A stretch of 45,341 nt of DNA from Pelargonium nanum (GCA_036897485.1 JAYMTF010000208.1:1-45341); one strand, 5' to 3'. Shown: positions 33,558 to 44,796, numbered from the stretch's first letter. Program-made: numbers and translations. The notes: generated from the letters alone by a model not told the origin.

Positions 33558-34862
33558 TTCTGTGTCTCAGTTTAGCTTCTGTTTGGTTTTTCTATTATCC
33601 GAATCTGAATACGGAAAAGACAGAGAAGATAAGAGTTTGTGTCGCCGTCTATGATAGCCTTATAAATACACTACACCATTACTCCTGTCTACTACACTAA
33701 AACATACTATTTTATTAGTTCGGTTGAGACTCCGTCAAGATACAAAATAAATGGATCTGATTGTCATTTCGCATCTATAAATTTATTGAGACGGATATAA
33801 ATGTTTGGTGTCGGAGGGACAAAATATGGCCTACGCTCATGAGAAGCCTTCTGGACACGTGTCTCGCTCAAAATCCATCCTTTTGGGTTCGTTTTAGTCC
33901 TTTGTGGCATTGGATTACAATAGCCTACAATCTTGTCCCCTACAACCACGTTTGTACGCGGTGAACAACAATGCTCGTTGAACTTGTTTTTTTTTTCTCG
34001 TTAAGGCTTACCTTTTTCGTATCCAGAGTTTCACCACAAACACGAGTTGTGTCCTAAATCAATAGACTATCTTAGAGATACGTGTCACTAAACAATGTAT
34101 AAACATTACCATACACATAAACTATTATGAAAATCAACTAAGTACTGCAAAACTAGTCTTCTTCGTCTAGAAAGCAACGTGTTCGTTGTTTCAAATTTAT
34201 GAGAGTGATGATGGTTTAGGAGGCAGTCCATTAACCAAGCAAAGTATAAGGATAATATGGTCTAAAATATCATTTCTCTTTCTATCTACTTAGCTGCAGT
34301 TACCATTTCCTAACTTCTCCAACATCACTCTCTCTCCTCCTTTAGCTTAGTTAATAGGAGGAGAGAGAATATCATTTACCAAACATGGCTCCTGCCTCTA
34401 TATCCTTGCTAGAGGAGCAAAAGGAGCAACATGTACCAAATAGGCCCTCATAGTCATCTTGCCCTCTACACACCTTTTACGAGTAAAATTAGCCTATAAT
34501 TCTTATGAATAAAAGATTACTTGAAAGTTTGTGAATTTATCTGTCACATTCACGCACGTTGTGCAGTTTTATAAAATAAATCACATCAATTTCAAGTCGG
34601 ATTGAACTTTAGATACTCCATATTTGAACCAAATTGCCAAATCTACTATAGCACATATGAATTTTAGATGCCAGCATGATTCGATCCAAGTTTTAAAGAA
34701 TTACGAGTTTTATAGTTTTAAAATAATTGATATTTAAATGAAAAAAAATCAAGCACCACCAACTTTGTTCGTATCTTCTCCACCACAGCACACCAGTGTG
34801 AGTGTCCACCATAATTCAGTATCCACTGCTCTGCTCTGCTCAGCTCACTCATTCTCTCTGCA
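33558..34862. other. Divergent intergenic region between RPL1 and the RETICULATA-related gene
   Basis: About 1.3 kb serving as upstream sequence for two plastid-protein genes. A 13-bp hairpin lies at 34329-34368. 'Taccaaataggccct' at 34434-34448 resembles one end of a Tourist-type element, but no matching left end was found. The last 120 bp before 34863 are pyrimidine-rich, as usual for a leader. No open reading frame is credible. Confidence 0.5.
34329..34368. repeat. 13-bp inverted repeat (hairpin)
   Basis: Arms TCTCTCTCCTCCT (34329-34341) and AGGAGGAGAGAGA (34356-34368) are perfect complements around a 14-nt loop. It could be the core of a foldback transposon or a chance purine/pyrimidine palindrome. 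Confidence 0.7.
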
Positions 34863-37800
34863 ATGGCCATTGCCACCTTCTCCTCTAACTTCTCTTCTCG
34901 CTCCCTCCCTTTCCCTTCAACTCTTACTCACACACGATCTTCTCCTCTACCCTTATTCGCTATCACCACCACTCGCCGCATCACCAATTCCTCCTCCTTC
35001 ATCACCTCCAACACCCGCCGCATCCGCCGCCATTTCACCATCCCGCTCTCCTCCGGAAATGGCGGAGGCAATTCCGGACCCGGCGGCAGCGGCGGAGGCG
35101 GTGGAGACGACGACGACGACGACGGCGATGCAGGGGACCGCAACAGGAAAGAGGCCCTTCTCGTGTTGTCTGAGGTAGTTACTTACGTATGCATTTTGTG
35201 TCTGTGAATTTCCGATTGATCTAACGAATGAGTCTTTGTCTATTTGAAATTTTGAATTGTTGTGTTTGGTAATTAGGAAGGTAGGTCGTTGGAGAGCTTG
35301 CCCGACGACTTCGCGGCGGCAATTGAGGCGGGGCGGGTCCCAGGATCAGTGGTGAGGAGGTTCTTGGAGCTGGACAAATCGGGGTTTTTGCGGTGGCTGC
35401 TTCAGTTTGCAGGCTTTAAGGAGCGGTTGCTGGCTGATGATCTGTTCTTGGCTAAGGTTGCCATGGAATGTGGTGTTGGGATCTTCACAAAGGTCTGTAC
35501 TTTACATTTGAATTGGGCGCTAACAGACTATTGGCTATTCATTGTTTATGTTTATGTTAACTGTTTGATTGGTGATTAACTGTATATTATAAGAGAACAG
35601 AGGATTTTGCACTATATTGTAAAATGTTACTAATTTTTCTGGCTAGTTGTTGCTTGTTAATTGTTATTGGATGGCTTTACTTTCAGCAAAATTGTTACTT
35701 GCCATTTCCGGGTTTGGATTATTTTCTCACAGCATGGTTTTGACTTGCTGAGTTGACATGATTTAGTGTGACCGATTTTGTTTTAACTTGAAGTGAAACT
35801 ATATCTGATGTTCGGGGGAAATGTTAATAGTGTCACCAAAATTTGGGAACTCAAAAACTTTTGTGTCTTCCTGTGTGCCCATACCATAATTTTCTATGGA
35901 GAGCCTGGCCTTCTTTTGATGCCGCGTTCTCTGAAAAATAATAAAATCATATTTTTGATCGTTCACTTGATGATGAACTTAGTTCTGCGGTGTTTCTTTT
36001 ATTTGTTGTTTTTCCTGGAATCATAGTAAAGCATTCAGTCCTTGCAAGATGTCTCATTTGATTGATTTATGCCATGATTTCTATTGGTATGCAGTCTGCT
36101 GCAGAATTGGAAAAGCGTAAAGAGAATTTTAGCAAGGAGCTGGATTTTGTTTTTGCTGATGTGGTATGGCCGTCTTCCATGAATAGATAAATGATTTTTC
36201 TGGTTATCTATATTGTTACTTGCTGTATCCATTATAAAGATCAGGGTTCATCACACAGATAGCCAACTTGCATCCCGACTATAGAATCTAATTTATGCTT
36301 ATTGTTTGAATTGAAGACTAAATAACTGCCTTTCAATGATCAAATTTACTGCCAACCCTTGTTAGTGGATGCAAGATTTAGGGTTAGAATCCAGATAGCC
36401 TTGTTTAAACTTTAAATTAATGGGGCATCTGGCCTACTAGGATGGTTAATTGGTAAGAAAATTAAATGGCTATAGAGCTAACCTGCTAAAGAAAACAATA
36501 TTCCAATTAGTTTATCTGTGTAACTGTACTCATAGTTATGGTTGCAACAGCTATGAGATAAAACTCAATGGTGCTGACTCTGGGTTTTGACATAAAATGT
36601 TTGCCTTGTTATCATAATTCATAAGATGAGCAAAATAGATTTATATAGCGGCCAGGCCAAAGTAATTGGTGTATACTGCTTTCATAACTTGTCGTCGTTC
36701 CGAAACACCTGGGGCTTGTCCAACCACTTCTGCCATTCTGGCTTATGTCTAAGTGAAATGTTTTATATGGGTGTATTTACTGCTATTTACTGGTTTTCCA
36801 ACTTGATTCAGAGCCCTTGTTTGTTTCTAGCTTGAAATTATTTTGTTACTTATGATTGAATAACAACTTTCTCTAATCTATATATAACACATTCTTTCCC
36901 TCATTATTTGTTAGGTGATGGCCCTAGTAGCAGATTTTATGCTTGTCTGGCTTCCTGCTCCTACTGTTTCTCTCCAACGACCCATCGCAGTCGGTGCAGG
37001 ATCTCTTGCTAAGTTCTTCCACTCTTGCCCAGATAATGCATTCCAGGTTTTTCTTTTAACTGTATTTAACTATTTATCATTATCTGCATATAGTTAGTTG
37101 TTCAATTTTTAAATTGTGTTTGCAGGTGGCTTTGACCGGAACATCTTATTCGTTAGTACAACGAATGGGTGCAATACTGGTATGTGTTAAATCATAAAAA
37201 TAAAAACAAAAACAAAAACTGAAGCAGTCAATTACAGGTTATATTGTAGCTTATATAATTTCAATCCTGTTATGCAGCGGAACGGGGCCAAGCTATTTGC
37301 AGTTGGATCCGGTGCATCATTGGTAGGCCAAAACCTTGCATGTCATAAAATGCCTTGGATTTTTGCATTTTTCCATGAAACTCGACATCTTTGAAATAGT
37401 TTAGGCTCTACTCAACTTTAGCAGCTTGCATGTTATAAAATGTCTCTATAGTACAGAGTATTTTTTTAGGTTCATTTCCTCGAAACACAGTTAACAAGTG
37501 CAAAACAGACATGCTTTGCTCTGCTTTACGAGCTGAGTTATTCCATCCATCCCCATGCACCATCCTAGTATAGTACCTAGGTCTAAGTCAATTAAACAGT
37601 CTTAGAGCACTTTCCTTTTAGTCTTAATTGAATTCCTTGAATCCTTGAAAATAACCTTAACATTGTGTTGGATAACAATAAGGACTGTGAAATATCACAT
37701 AACATGGTTTTTCAATTCTCACTGTGTTGAAAGACATTTCTACTCAAATCTATTTGTGAAAAAAGCAGAGTGAATTTACAGTGATCATTCATCCTAGCAT

Positions 37801-38725
37801 GTCAGAGTTAGGGTATACAATGTGAACAATTCAGTATGACTTGGGGTGGTATATGCAAATCATTATGGATATGGTAGCCAGAACCGTTATTTGATAGTCA
37901 GAATACAGAGAGATTACCCATTTCTTCTTCTCAGCTTTCAACTTTGTAGCTTATGTGAGTGTTTTCCCACATTTATAGCTAAGGCTTAAGTTTTTATTTT
38001 CTTGACATGACATTTGATAAAAGTTAAGGACGAGGTTGGCTAAGAAAGCCTTCAATTTTGAAACATTGTTTATGATTGATAACATCAGTTTGTCTCTGAT
38101 AGCATGCAAACACTAATTCCAGACTTTTCTCAGGTTGGTACGGGCGTAACTAACGCGTTGATAAATGCAAGAAAGGCAGTTGATAAATCTTTTGCTGGTG
38201 AAGCAGAGGATTTGCCCATGCTACCAACTAGTGTCGCATATGGTGTCTATATGGCAGTTTCAAGCAACTTAAGGTATGCGACTGATGATCATCAACCAAT
38301 GTCTTTGTATGTTTGATTAAGATCATCAAAAATGAAGAAAGATACATCTAATAACATTTAATGCACTCGAGAGAGAATGGAAGTGTCTCATAGGTTAAAA
38401 TGCTGCTTATTGTAGAGGCTGGTTTAGAGACTCCAAACTAAAAGATCAGCTTTCTTCGTTTGACAGGTACCAAGTAATTGCAGGAGTTATTGAACAACGG
38501 CTTCTAGATCCCTTGCTGCATCAACACAAGCTTATACTGAGTGCAATTTGCTTTGCAGTGAGAACTGGCAACACATTCTTGGGTTCACTTATGTAAGTTT
38601 TAAGATGTCCCATTATATCAGTTTGTAGCAACTATTGCATTTTTAATTCTGAAACATATATAAACTTTTGAAACAGGTGGGTGGATTATGCACGCTGGAT
38701 AGGAGTCCAAAGGTCACGAGAATGA
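34863..38725 (+). CDS. RER4: RETICULATA-RELATED family protein, chloroplast envelope (RER4-like, DUF3411)
   Basis: Plant-specific plastid membrane protein of 380 aa. Family members affect leaf mesophyll development and the reticulate leaf pattern; the biochemical function is unknown. Exons: 34863-35174, 35277-35492, 36095-36163, 36915-37046, 37126-37179, 37278-37322, 38134-38273, 38467-38592, 38677-38725. The first roughly 65 residues are rich in Ser/Thr/Arg, a transit peptide, followed by a Gly-rich linker and an Asp run encoded by GAC repeats (about 75-92). The DUF3411 domain begins after ESLPDDFAAA. Hydrophobic segments lie around VMALVADFMLVWLP, the GSGASLVG.GVTN region, and LILSAICFAVRTGNTFLGSL. 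The C-terminus DYARWIGVQ is typical. Length fits RER4 (about 385 aa) better than RER3; the choice between paralogues is not certain, the family is. The start was chosen for the transit peptide. Confidence 0.9.
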
Positions 38726-39371
38726 TGAAGCACCGGGTTGATAATTGCTCCCCATTGTGCCACCTGCTGATTTCGTTCAATTCTATTTTTTTCCCAAAGG
38801 CATTGATGCTGATTTTTAAGGAATTCCTGAGAATAATAGGTAGATTGGCTCAATTTCTCTGTTTTAGTTCTTGCTTTGCTGATCTATATTCGTTACAGTG
38901 GTGAAAGATTCAAATGATTGAGCGTCATCACTGTAAAATTGATTTGGAAAATGATTCCAATGATTGTACCAGAAATATTTGATTATTGTAATTCCAATCT
39001 CATAGGCATTCGTTGGATAAATTCGGTTGTGATTTTTTTCAGATTCTGTATGCTTTTGATTTTTGAACCAGAGGAGTACTTGAAAGTAAACATATAGTTA
39101 CACTAATTAGCATACTATGAGCTCTACTAACAGCTTATCTACTTATTATATGCAGATCAGATGATGTCATTAGAAATTCAAAAACCAAAAACAAGATCAG
39201 ATGTTTATATAAAGATCAACTACAACATCATGGTTCTTGAATGCAAAATATATCCAAATGATATTATTGTATACACATCATGAAATGAAAGATCAGAAGA
39301 CAGAAGATCAATTTAGGTTACTTGCATGAACCTTAAAATTCACATTCAGAAAGACAACAAGATTGCAGAGA
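38726..39371. other. Convergent intergenic region between RER and CNL genes
   Basis: About 650 bp of AT-rich sequence holding the 3' untranslated regions of both genes. Nothing else is recognised. Confidence 0.6.
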
Positions 39372-42300
39372 TCATCTCTCCTTTAAATCGTAGATGAAGG
39401 TGTCATCCACATAGATGCAGGGAATGTGTGCTATCATGGGCCAATACTGCCCTTTGCCTCGTTTGCACCGGTATTTCAGGAGGGGACACCATTGGATATC
39501 TAGTCGAAGAACTGAGGGAGGCAAGCCTTGCCTTGGGAAGTAAATGAGCTTAGGGCAGTTGCAGATTGACAGATGTTCAAGAGAAGTGAGTCTCTGAAAC
39601 CCATTTGAGGACAGGTCCTCCAGATTCGGGAAATCCAGGATAGATAAGATGGCAAGAGAGCTTGGCAGCATCATCATCTCGTCATCCTGTGGAAATGACA
39701 CCAAATCCGGACAACCCCAGATGGATAACTTGGAAAGAGATGTGAGTCTGTGTAATCCCCACCTGAGCAAATGTTTTGTAACCTTGAGATCTTTGATCCA
39801 CAATGATGTTAGGTTGGTTGGCAAGCCCTCTTCTGGGAAGGATACAATTCCCGGACAGTCGGATATTGTCAGTTGTTGAAGGAAGGTGAGGCTGTGGATG
39901 GAGCTGGGTATGGACTCGAGTTTGTCACAACCTTCAATCCGAAGCACCCTCAGGCTGCTGGGCAATCCTTCTTCAGGGAAGGAAATGAGACTCGGGCACC
40001 CCGCAACAGAAATCCAGTGAAGATGTTTAAGCTTGTGTAGATTTTCAGGTAAATATTTCAGATTTTCACAGTATTCCCATATCATAAGACTTTCAAGAGA
40101 TGTGTTGTTATGCAGACTCTCTGCAAGTGACTCCAATTTTGAACAATCTTCTATCAGTAGGTACTTAAGTCCAGGAGGTAGCTCACCTCTTGATGACAAG
40201 GAGTTGAGAGATGGACAGTTTTTGATAGATAAATACTCCAGAAGAGATGTGGGCATTGATGCAGAAGACGACGAAGGTTGTTCGCTTTCCAGCAAAGACT
40301 GCAAATGCTTACAGTTAGATATCTCAAGCCTTTTCAAAGTCGGAGGCAGCTGGCTTCTAGCAATTGTCACCAGAGAATCACAGCCATCAATATACAACCG
40401 TTCAAGACAAGTACTGCTGTGCACCATTGCCTTAGGTAGGACTTCTAGAGAATTGCTATTCTTAATTCGAACTCCTCTCACCATGGATGGCCAATGGGCC
40501 TCTGGAAAGGAAACAAGTCGTGGACAGTCCTCAATGTTTAGCTCTCTCAATGAGGTAAGGCTATGCAATGCTTTAGGTACCTTCTCAAGAGTTTCACAAT
40601 CCTTCAATTCTAGGTGTTGAATTGAACATGCATGTTTCTGCTGCTGCAGCTCTTCCTTTTCATCTTCTTCTGCCACCAAGGAAACGAGCTGGGGACAGCC
40701 CTCAATCACCAAATGCTGAAGGGATGTGAGGTGTTCAAGCAACTGTACCTCATTCTGCCAGAGAGACTTCAACTCCTTGCAACCAATGATGGCTAATTCT
40801 TTCACATCCTCCAACCCTTTCCTGAACACCTCATTTATGCTTGTTAGTTCTGAAATTTCTGAAAGAGCTATTGAGCTTAGCGAGCTTAAGCCTGCTGAGG
40901 TACTGCACTTTACTTCTTTGCATCCTTGGACGTTTAATTTGCTGAGCACTGAAAGGCTCGGAATGGAAAAAACTAACTGCTCACATTCATCAATCACAAG
41001 TTTTTCCAGTGAAGGAAGCTGGTTTGGTAATGTCCCCAACAGTTTTGGGCAGCTTTGAATGGATAGTTCACGCAGGCAAGGGAATGCATCAGAGTTAACG
41101 CCATAAGCAATCCACTCTTCCCATTCCTGCATATCCTCGAAGCATAAAATCTCTAGTGTCGGGAAAGGCTTCGAGCAACCCTTCCCGTAAAACTCAGGGC
41201 CTGCACTCTTTATTCCAGCCATCCCACTGATACCAAGGTCCTTGAGAGAGGGTAATTGCCCAAGTGGAGGCAAGCTTGTACATTTTTCACAATCTCTCAA
41301 CCTCACCATCACCATGTTACTGAATGCTTGACCTCCTAACCAATTTGGAAATTTTACACCACTGTACTGCATGACAGTGAGCTCCTTCAGATTTTTATGA
41401 GGTTGTAGCATGTCAAGCACATCTGTCTCGATTCTCTCATCTCGCGAACTTTGAAATTTGGGACCCCATTCTAGCAACAACGCTTCGAGGTCCTGCTTGT
41501 CTATCAAATTGGCCTCTCTTGCATCCCTGGCTTCAGTCACATTTTGCAGTTCTGAAACATGAAGTGTCCCCCGAAGATGCAACAAGGACCCTAACTCTCT
41601 TATCCCAGCACCAGTTTTGCTTTTGCCCACTAGAAAATGAGGCAAAGTTTGGAGACTGGTTAGTTTACCAATATGCAATGGCATTCCTTTCAATGAACTG
41701 ACACCAAAGTTATTGAGATGGCGCAGGTTTATCAGGCTCCCAATCTCTGGCAATTTCCTCAGATGAGAACAACCTTCAAGATTCAGCGTTTGCAGATTGT
41801 ATAGAGTACTCAGAGATTCAGGTAAAGTCTTGATTTGTGTGTGTGAAAGGTCCAGGTACCTCAAATGTTTCAAATTTCCAATTGAATTTGGCAGCTCAGT
41901 AATGTGATATCCACTGAAAGAAAGTGCCCTTAGGCACTGCAGTTTTGGCAGCAACTGGTTTGGGACATTATAAGATAAGTGAGAGCAACCATGTTCTGGA
42001 GGCTTCAATGGCAGAAATGACCTTAGACTCTTAACCTTGTAGAGTGCTTCAAATTTGCTGATTCCATCATATGCTCCTCTGATATAAGATGCATGGCGAA
42101 CCCTCGTGGAATGTTCCCATTGCTTACTCCCATCCGGCTTATCCTCTAACCTCAAAGACATTTCTCCGGAGACCCATTGAGCCAAATCACTGAGGAGTTC
42201 ATGCATCACAAACCATGACTGAGCTCTACTTGATGGCTGAAAAAATGACCTTGACAGCAGATCACGAAAGTAGCCGCTGCCGACATCCTCCATTTTCTTG

Positions 42301-43715
42301 TTCCCATCCGACGCTGGAATCAAGCCTTCTGCCATCCATAACAGAACAAGGTCCTTTTCCTGAAACTCGAAGTCTTTAGGGAGTATGGAGCAATATGCAA
42401 AACATCTCTTCAAATGCGAGGGGAGATGGTAGTAGCTCAACCTCAGAACTGGTATAATTCCACTCCTCTCTTCTGATATATCCCAAATCTTGCTATTCAG
42501 AACATCTTCCCATTCTTCGCGGTCCAGTTTGGTGCGCAAGAGGCCTCCCAGAGTTTTTGCTGCCAAAGGTACTCCCTTGCATCTTCTCAATATCTTCTCA
42601 CCAATCTCTTTAAGTTCTTGATGTCCACTGAAATCTTTTGCTCCCAGTGCATGTTGGGTGAACACAGACAAGCAAGCATCATTTGACAGCTCTTTCAAAG
42701 CATAGGCAGGAATGGTACCCATCACAGATGAAACACCTTGATTTCGGGTTGTCACGAGGACCTTGCATCCTGGAAGCCCGGCTTCTAGTGGACTCTTGAG
42801 TATAGTCCAGTCGTCATAGTTCTCGTTCCAGACATCATCAAGAACTATCAGAAACTTCTTCCTGGACAGCTTCTCCTTCAGCTTGATTTGAAGCAAATTC
42901 AGATCATCAACTTCACATATCTCAGAGGCTACAGACTCGAGAATAGTTTTCGTTACTCTAACAACATCAAAATCTTCAGAAACACAAGCCCATGCCTTGA
43001 TATCAAAACAACCCTCCACTGTCTCATCATTGTAGAGAAGCTGTGCAAGAGTTGTCTTGCCCACACCTCCCATACCTTGTATTGGAATCACAGAGAGTTG
43101 AGCATGGTCACTACCTTCACTACTCAGCAAAACTTCAAGTACTGCCTCTTTATCTCTCTCTCTACCATAAACATGAGCTTCATTAACCAGTGAAGTTGTG
43201 GGCAATCTTTCCCTAACTCTACAAAACTTCCTACCAGAATCATTTTCTTTCAAACCAAGGTCATTTTTCTGTGCCACAATATCTTGCAGCCTCAGAGTGA
43301 TCTTATTGATCTTGGACATGATCATGGCATTGAATTTAGCAGCACTTGGATTCAAACCAGTACAAAAGTTTGAGATAAGCTCTCGTACCTTGCTCGGGCT
43401 AGCGATAGGATAAGGCTTTCGCTTCCCCATCAGCTTGCGCCGGAAAGCTTCTGTGGTGAACTCATCTAAAACATCATCAACATCATAAGCCAAGTCTCTG
43501 AGGTCTTCCAGCCAAATCCCCACAGAGTGGTTTGATATCTGCTTCTCTTCTGCATCTCTCAGCACTGCATTGATGTTTCGCAACGTTTTGTCCCACTTGT
43601 TGAGCTCGGCTTGGACTCGTTCTCTTCGTGCAAATTTGATGAGTTGGGTGGAGGATAGCTTCCTGAACAGAATCTCAATGGAAGCAGATAAAGCAGCTTC
43701 TCCAACAACAGACAT
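39372..43715 (-). CDS. Coiled-coil NBS-LRR disease resistance protein (RPP13-like protein 1 type)
   Basis: Intracellular immune receptor homologue encoded by one uninterrupted exon of 1447 aa, as is common for this CNL subgroup. Order: Rx-type N-terminal coiled coil (1 to about 150) with an EDVID-like motif WLEDLRDLAYDVDDVLDEF (68-86); NB-ARC with P-loop GMGGVGKTT (214-222), RNBS-A, kinase-2 FLIVLDDVW (288-296), RNBS-B VLVTTR, GLPL-type GVPLAAK (381-387), RNBS-D CFAYCSILPKDFEF (438-451) and an MHD-position motif that reads MHE (504-506); then a long LRR region from about 580 to the C-terminus with many irregular leucine-rich repeats containing L..C..L patterns. The nucleotide-binding residues look intact and there is no frameshift, so it is probably functional. 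The recognised pathogen cannot be inferred. Two W-box cores lie within 140 bp upstream. Confidence 0.97.
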   Translation of the reverse strand: MSVVGEAALSASIEILFRKLSSTQLIKFARRERVQAELNKWDKTLRNINAVLRDAEEKQISNHSVGIWLEDLRDLAYDVDDVLDEFTTEAFRRKLMGKRKPYPIASPSKVRELISNFCTGLNPSAAKFNAMIMSKINKITLRLQDIVAQKNDLGLKENDSGRKFCRVRERLPTTSLVNEAHVYGRERDKEAVLEVLLSSEGSDHAQLSVIPIQGMGGVGKTTLAQLLYNDETVEGCFDIKAWACVSEDFDVVRVTKTILESVASEICEVDDLNLLQIKLKEKLSRKKFLIVLDDVWNENYDDWTILKSPLEAGLPGCKVLVTTRNQGVSSVMGTIPAYALKELSNDACLSVFTQHALGAKDFSGHQELKEIGEKILRRCKGVPLAAKTLGGLLRTKLDREEWEDVLNSKIWDISEERSGIIPVLRLSYYHLPSHLKRCFAYCSILPKDFEFQEKDLVLLWMAEGLIPASDGNKKMEDVGSGYFRDLLSRSFFQPSSRAQSWFVMHELLSDLAQWVSGEMSLRLEDKPDGSKQWEHSTRVRHASYIRGAYDGISKFEALYKVKSLRSFLPLKPPEHGCSHLSYNVPNQLLPKLQCLRALSFSGYHITELPNSIGNLKHLRYLDLSHTQIKTLPESLSTLYNLQTLNLEGCSHLRKLPEIGSLINLRHLNNFGVSSLKGMPLHIGKLTSLQTLPHFLVGKSKTGAGIRELGSLLHLRGTLHVSELQNVTEARDAREANLIDKQDLEALLLEWGPKFQSSRDERIETDVLDMLQPHKNLKELTVMQYSGVKFPNWLGGQAFSNMVMVRLRDCEKCTSLPPLGQLPSLKDLGISGMAGIKSAGPEFYGKGCSKPFPTLEILCFEDMQEWEEWIAYGVNSDAFPCLRELSIQSCPKLLGTLPNQLPSLEKLVIDECEQLVFSIPSLSVLSKLNVQGCKEVKCSTSAGLSSLSSIALSEISELTSINEVFRKGLEDVKELAIIGCKELKSLWQNEVQLLEHLTSLQHLVIEGCPQLVSLVAEEDEKEELQQQKHACSIQHLELKDCETLEKVPKALHSLTSLRELNIEDCPRLVSFPEAHWPSMVRGVRIKNSNSLEVLPKAMVHSSTCLERLYIDGCDSLVTIARSQLPPTLKRLEISNCKHLQSLLESEQPSSSSASMPTSLLEYLSIKNCPSLNSLSSRGELPPGLKYLLIEDCSKLESLAESLHNNTSLESLMIWEYCENLKYLPENLHKLKHLHWISVAGCPSLISFPEEGLPSSLRVLRIEGCDKLESIPSSIHSLTFLQQLTISDCPGIVSFPEEGLPTNLTSLWIKDLKVTKHLLRWGLHRLTSLSKLSIWGCPDLVSFPQDDEMMMLPSSLAILSILDFPNLEDLSSNGFQRLTSLEHLSICNCPKLIYFPRQGLPPSVLRLDIQWCPLLKYRCKRGKGQYWPMIAHIPCIYVDDTFIYDLKER

Positions 43716-43806
43716 GGGTTCAAATCAAAAGATATGCAGAACCAGGTATGAAGAGAATTAACACACAAATTAAGGTAATTGATCATGTGTTTTTGGTTAT
43801 GTTAAA

Positions 43807-43852
43807 AGTCAAGGTCTTCAGGTCACTGTTTCTGATGAAACCAAATGGTCAA
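43807..43852 (-). promoter_or_regulatory. Pair of W-box cores upstream of the CNL gene
   Basis: On the gene's strand, TTGACC (43847-43852) and TTGACT (43807-43812) match the WRKY-binding core TTGAC(C/T). They lie about 132 and 92 bp before the ATG. Another TTGACT is on the plus strand near 44164. Hexamers of this kind also occur by chance in AT-rich DNA. Confidence 0.35.
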
Positions 43853-44679
43853 TTCTGAGGAGGTTTCTTGGAAACTAAGAGCTCAAAAGTGCTGACTTCT
43901 GGAAAGTGGCATGTATAGCACCCAAATGCTTATCTATTGGAAGAAAATTCCAATGAAGAAAGACAAATTCTTCAAGAAACCTGGAAATAGTGTGAAATCA
44001 AGAACCTGTTTTGCTCAACAATGTAGGCATAGGCAACAACCAAGAATCTCCACCTGATGTATATTTAATTATTTATTTTTGATAACCAGTATGTTTACCT
44101 TATATTCTAATCCCAAAACATATTGATGTCATTAACTAGACATACAAAATGATCCTTTACCTGTTGACTTCACGTTAAAACTCAAATGAAAATTCAATTA
44201 AAATAAATAAAAGCTCATAATTCATTGCTATTCTATCAAATTTCACTAGTTCTTAACTACATTTGATAGGGGAAAAGACTAATTTGGTATGTCCAAACTT
44301 TTCAATAGACTAAATTGGTATGTAAATTAACAATTGGTCCAATTTCGTGGGTCAATTTGTGGTGGTTACACATTTAATTATTTTTAATAAAAAACATGAA
44401 AATTTTCTCTTTCTTTACTAATCTTCCATAAAAATATTTAATATTAAAAAATTATTATTTTTATTCTTTCAAAAAAAATATTCTGTAATAGAAGAAACAA
44501 TTTAATATCTGATTTTTGTTGTTCTACGGGTCCAAACATCTCTTTTGTCATGTCATATATATGTGATAAAAGTTGTGCAGAAGATGTGCCGGGAATCAAA
44601 TTCCCAAATACTGAAACTTGTTAGAAAAAAATGATTTCAATACTCTCTTCAACAATTTGTATGAATTTTAGAAAAGAAA

Positions 44680-44796
44680 AAAAAAACAATAATTTTTTAT
44701 TTATTTATTAGTTGAGCTACACAACAAGGGAGACTCGAACCCGAAATCTCAAAGGAAATCCGAAACGCTTAAACCGCTTGGCTCAATCTGCATTGA
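44680..44796 (-). repeat. tRNA-derived SINE-like remnant
   Basis: On the minus strand, an A-box-like TTGAGCCAAGCGGTTTAAG is followed about 40 nt later by a B-box-like GGGTTCGAGTC, the spacing of a Pol III internal promoter. The intervening and flanking sequence cannot fold as a tRNA, and the unit runs into AAATAAATAAAAAA and a T run, as in plant SINE tails. Boundaries are approximate and no target duplication was established. Confidence 0.4.

Noticed and set aside
34738-35178. 146-codon plus-strand frame overlapping the start of the RETICULATA-related gene
   Set aside because: It is a different frame over a pyrimidine-rich leader and transit-peptide region, with a Ser/Pro/Leu-rich composition typical of out-of-frame reading. 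The RER frame continues into conserved exons and this one does not.
40033-40620. 195-codon open frame on the plus strand inside the CNL gene
   Set aside because: It is antisense to the LRR region of the 1447-aa CNL gene. Long antisense frames are common opposite LRR coding sequence, and its translation shows no recognisable domain.
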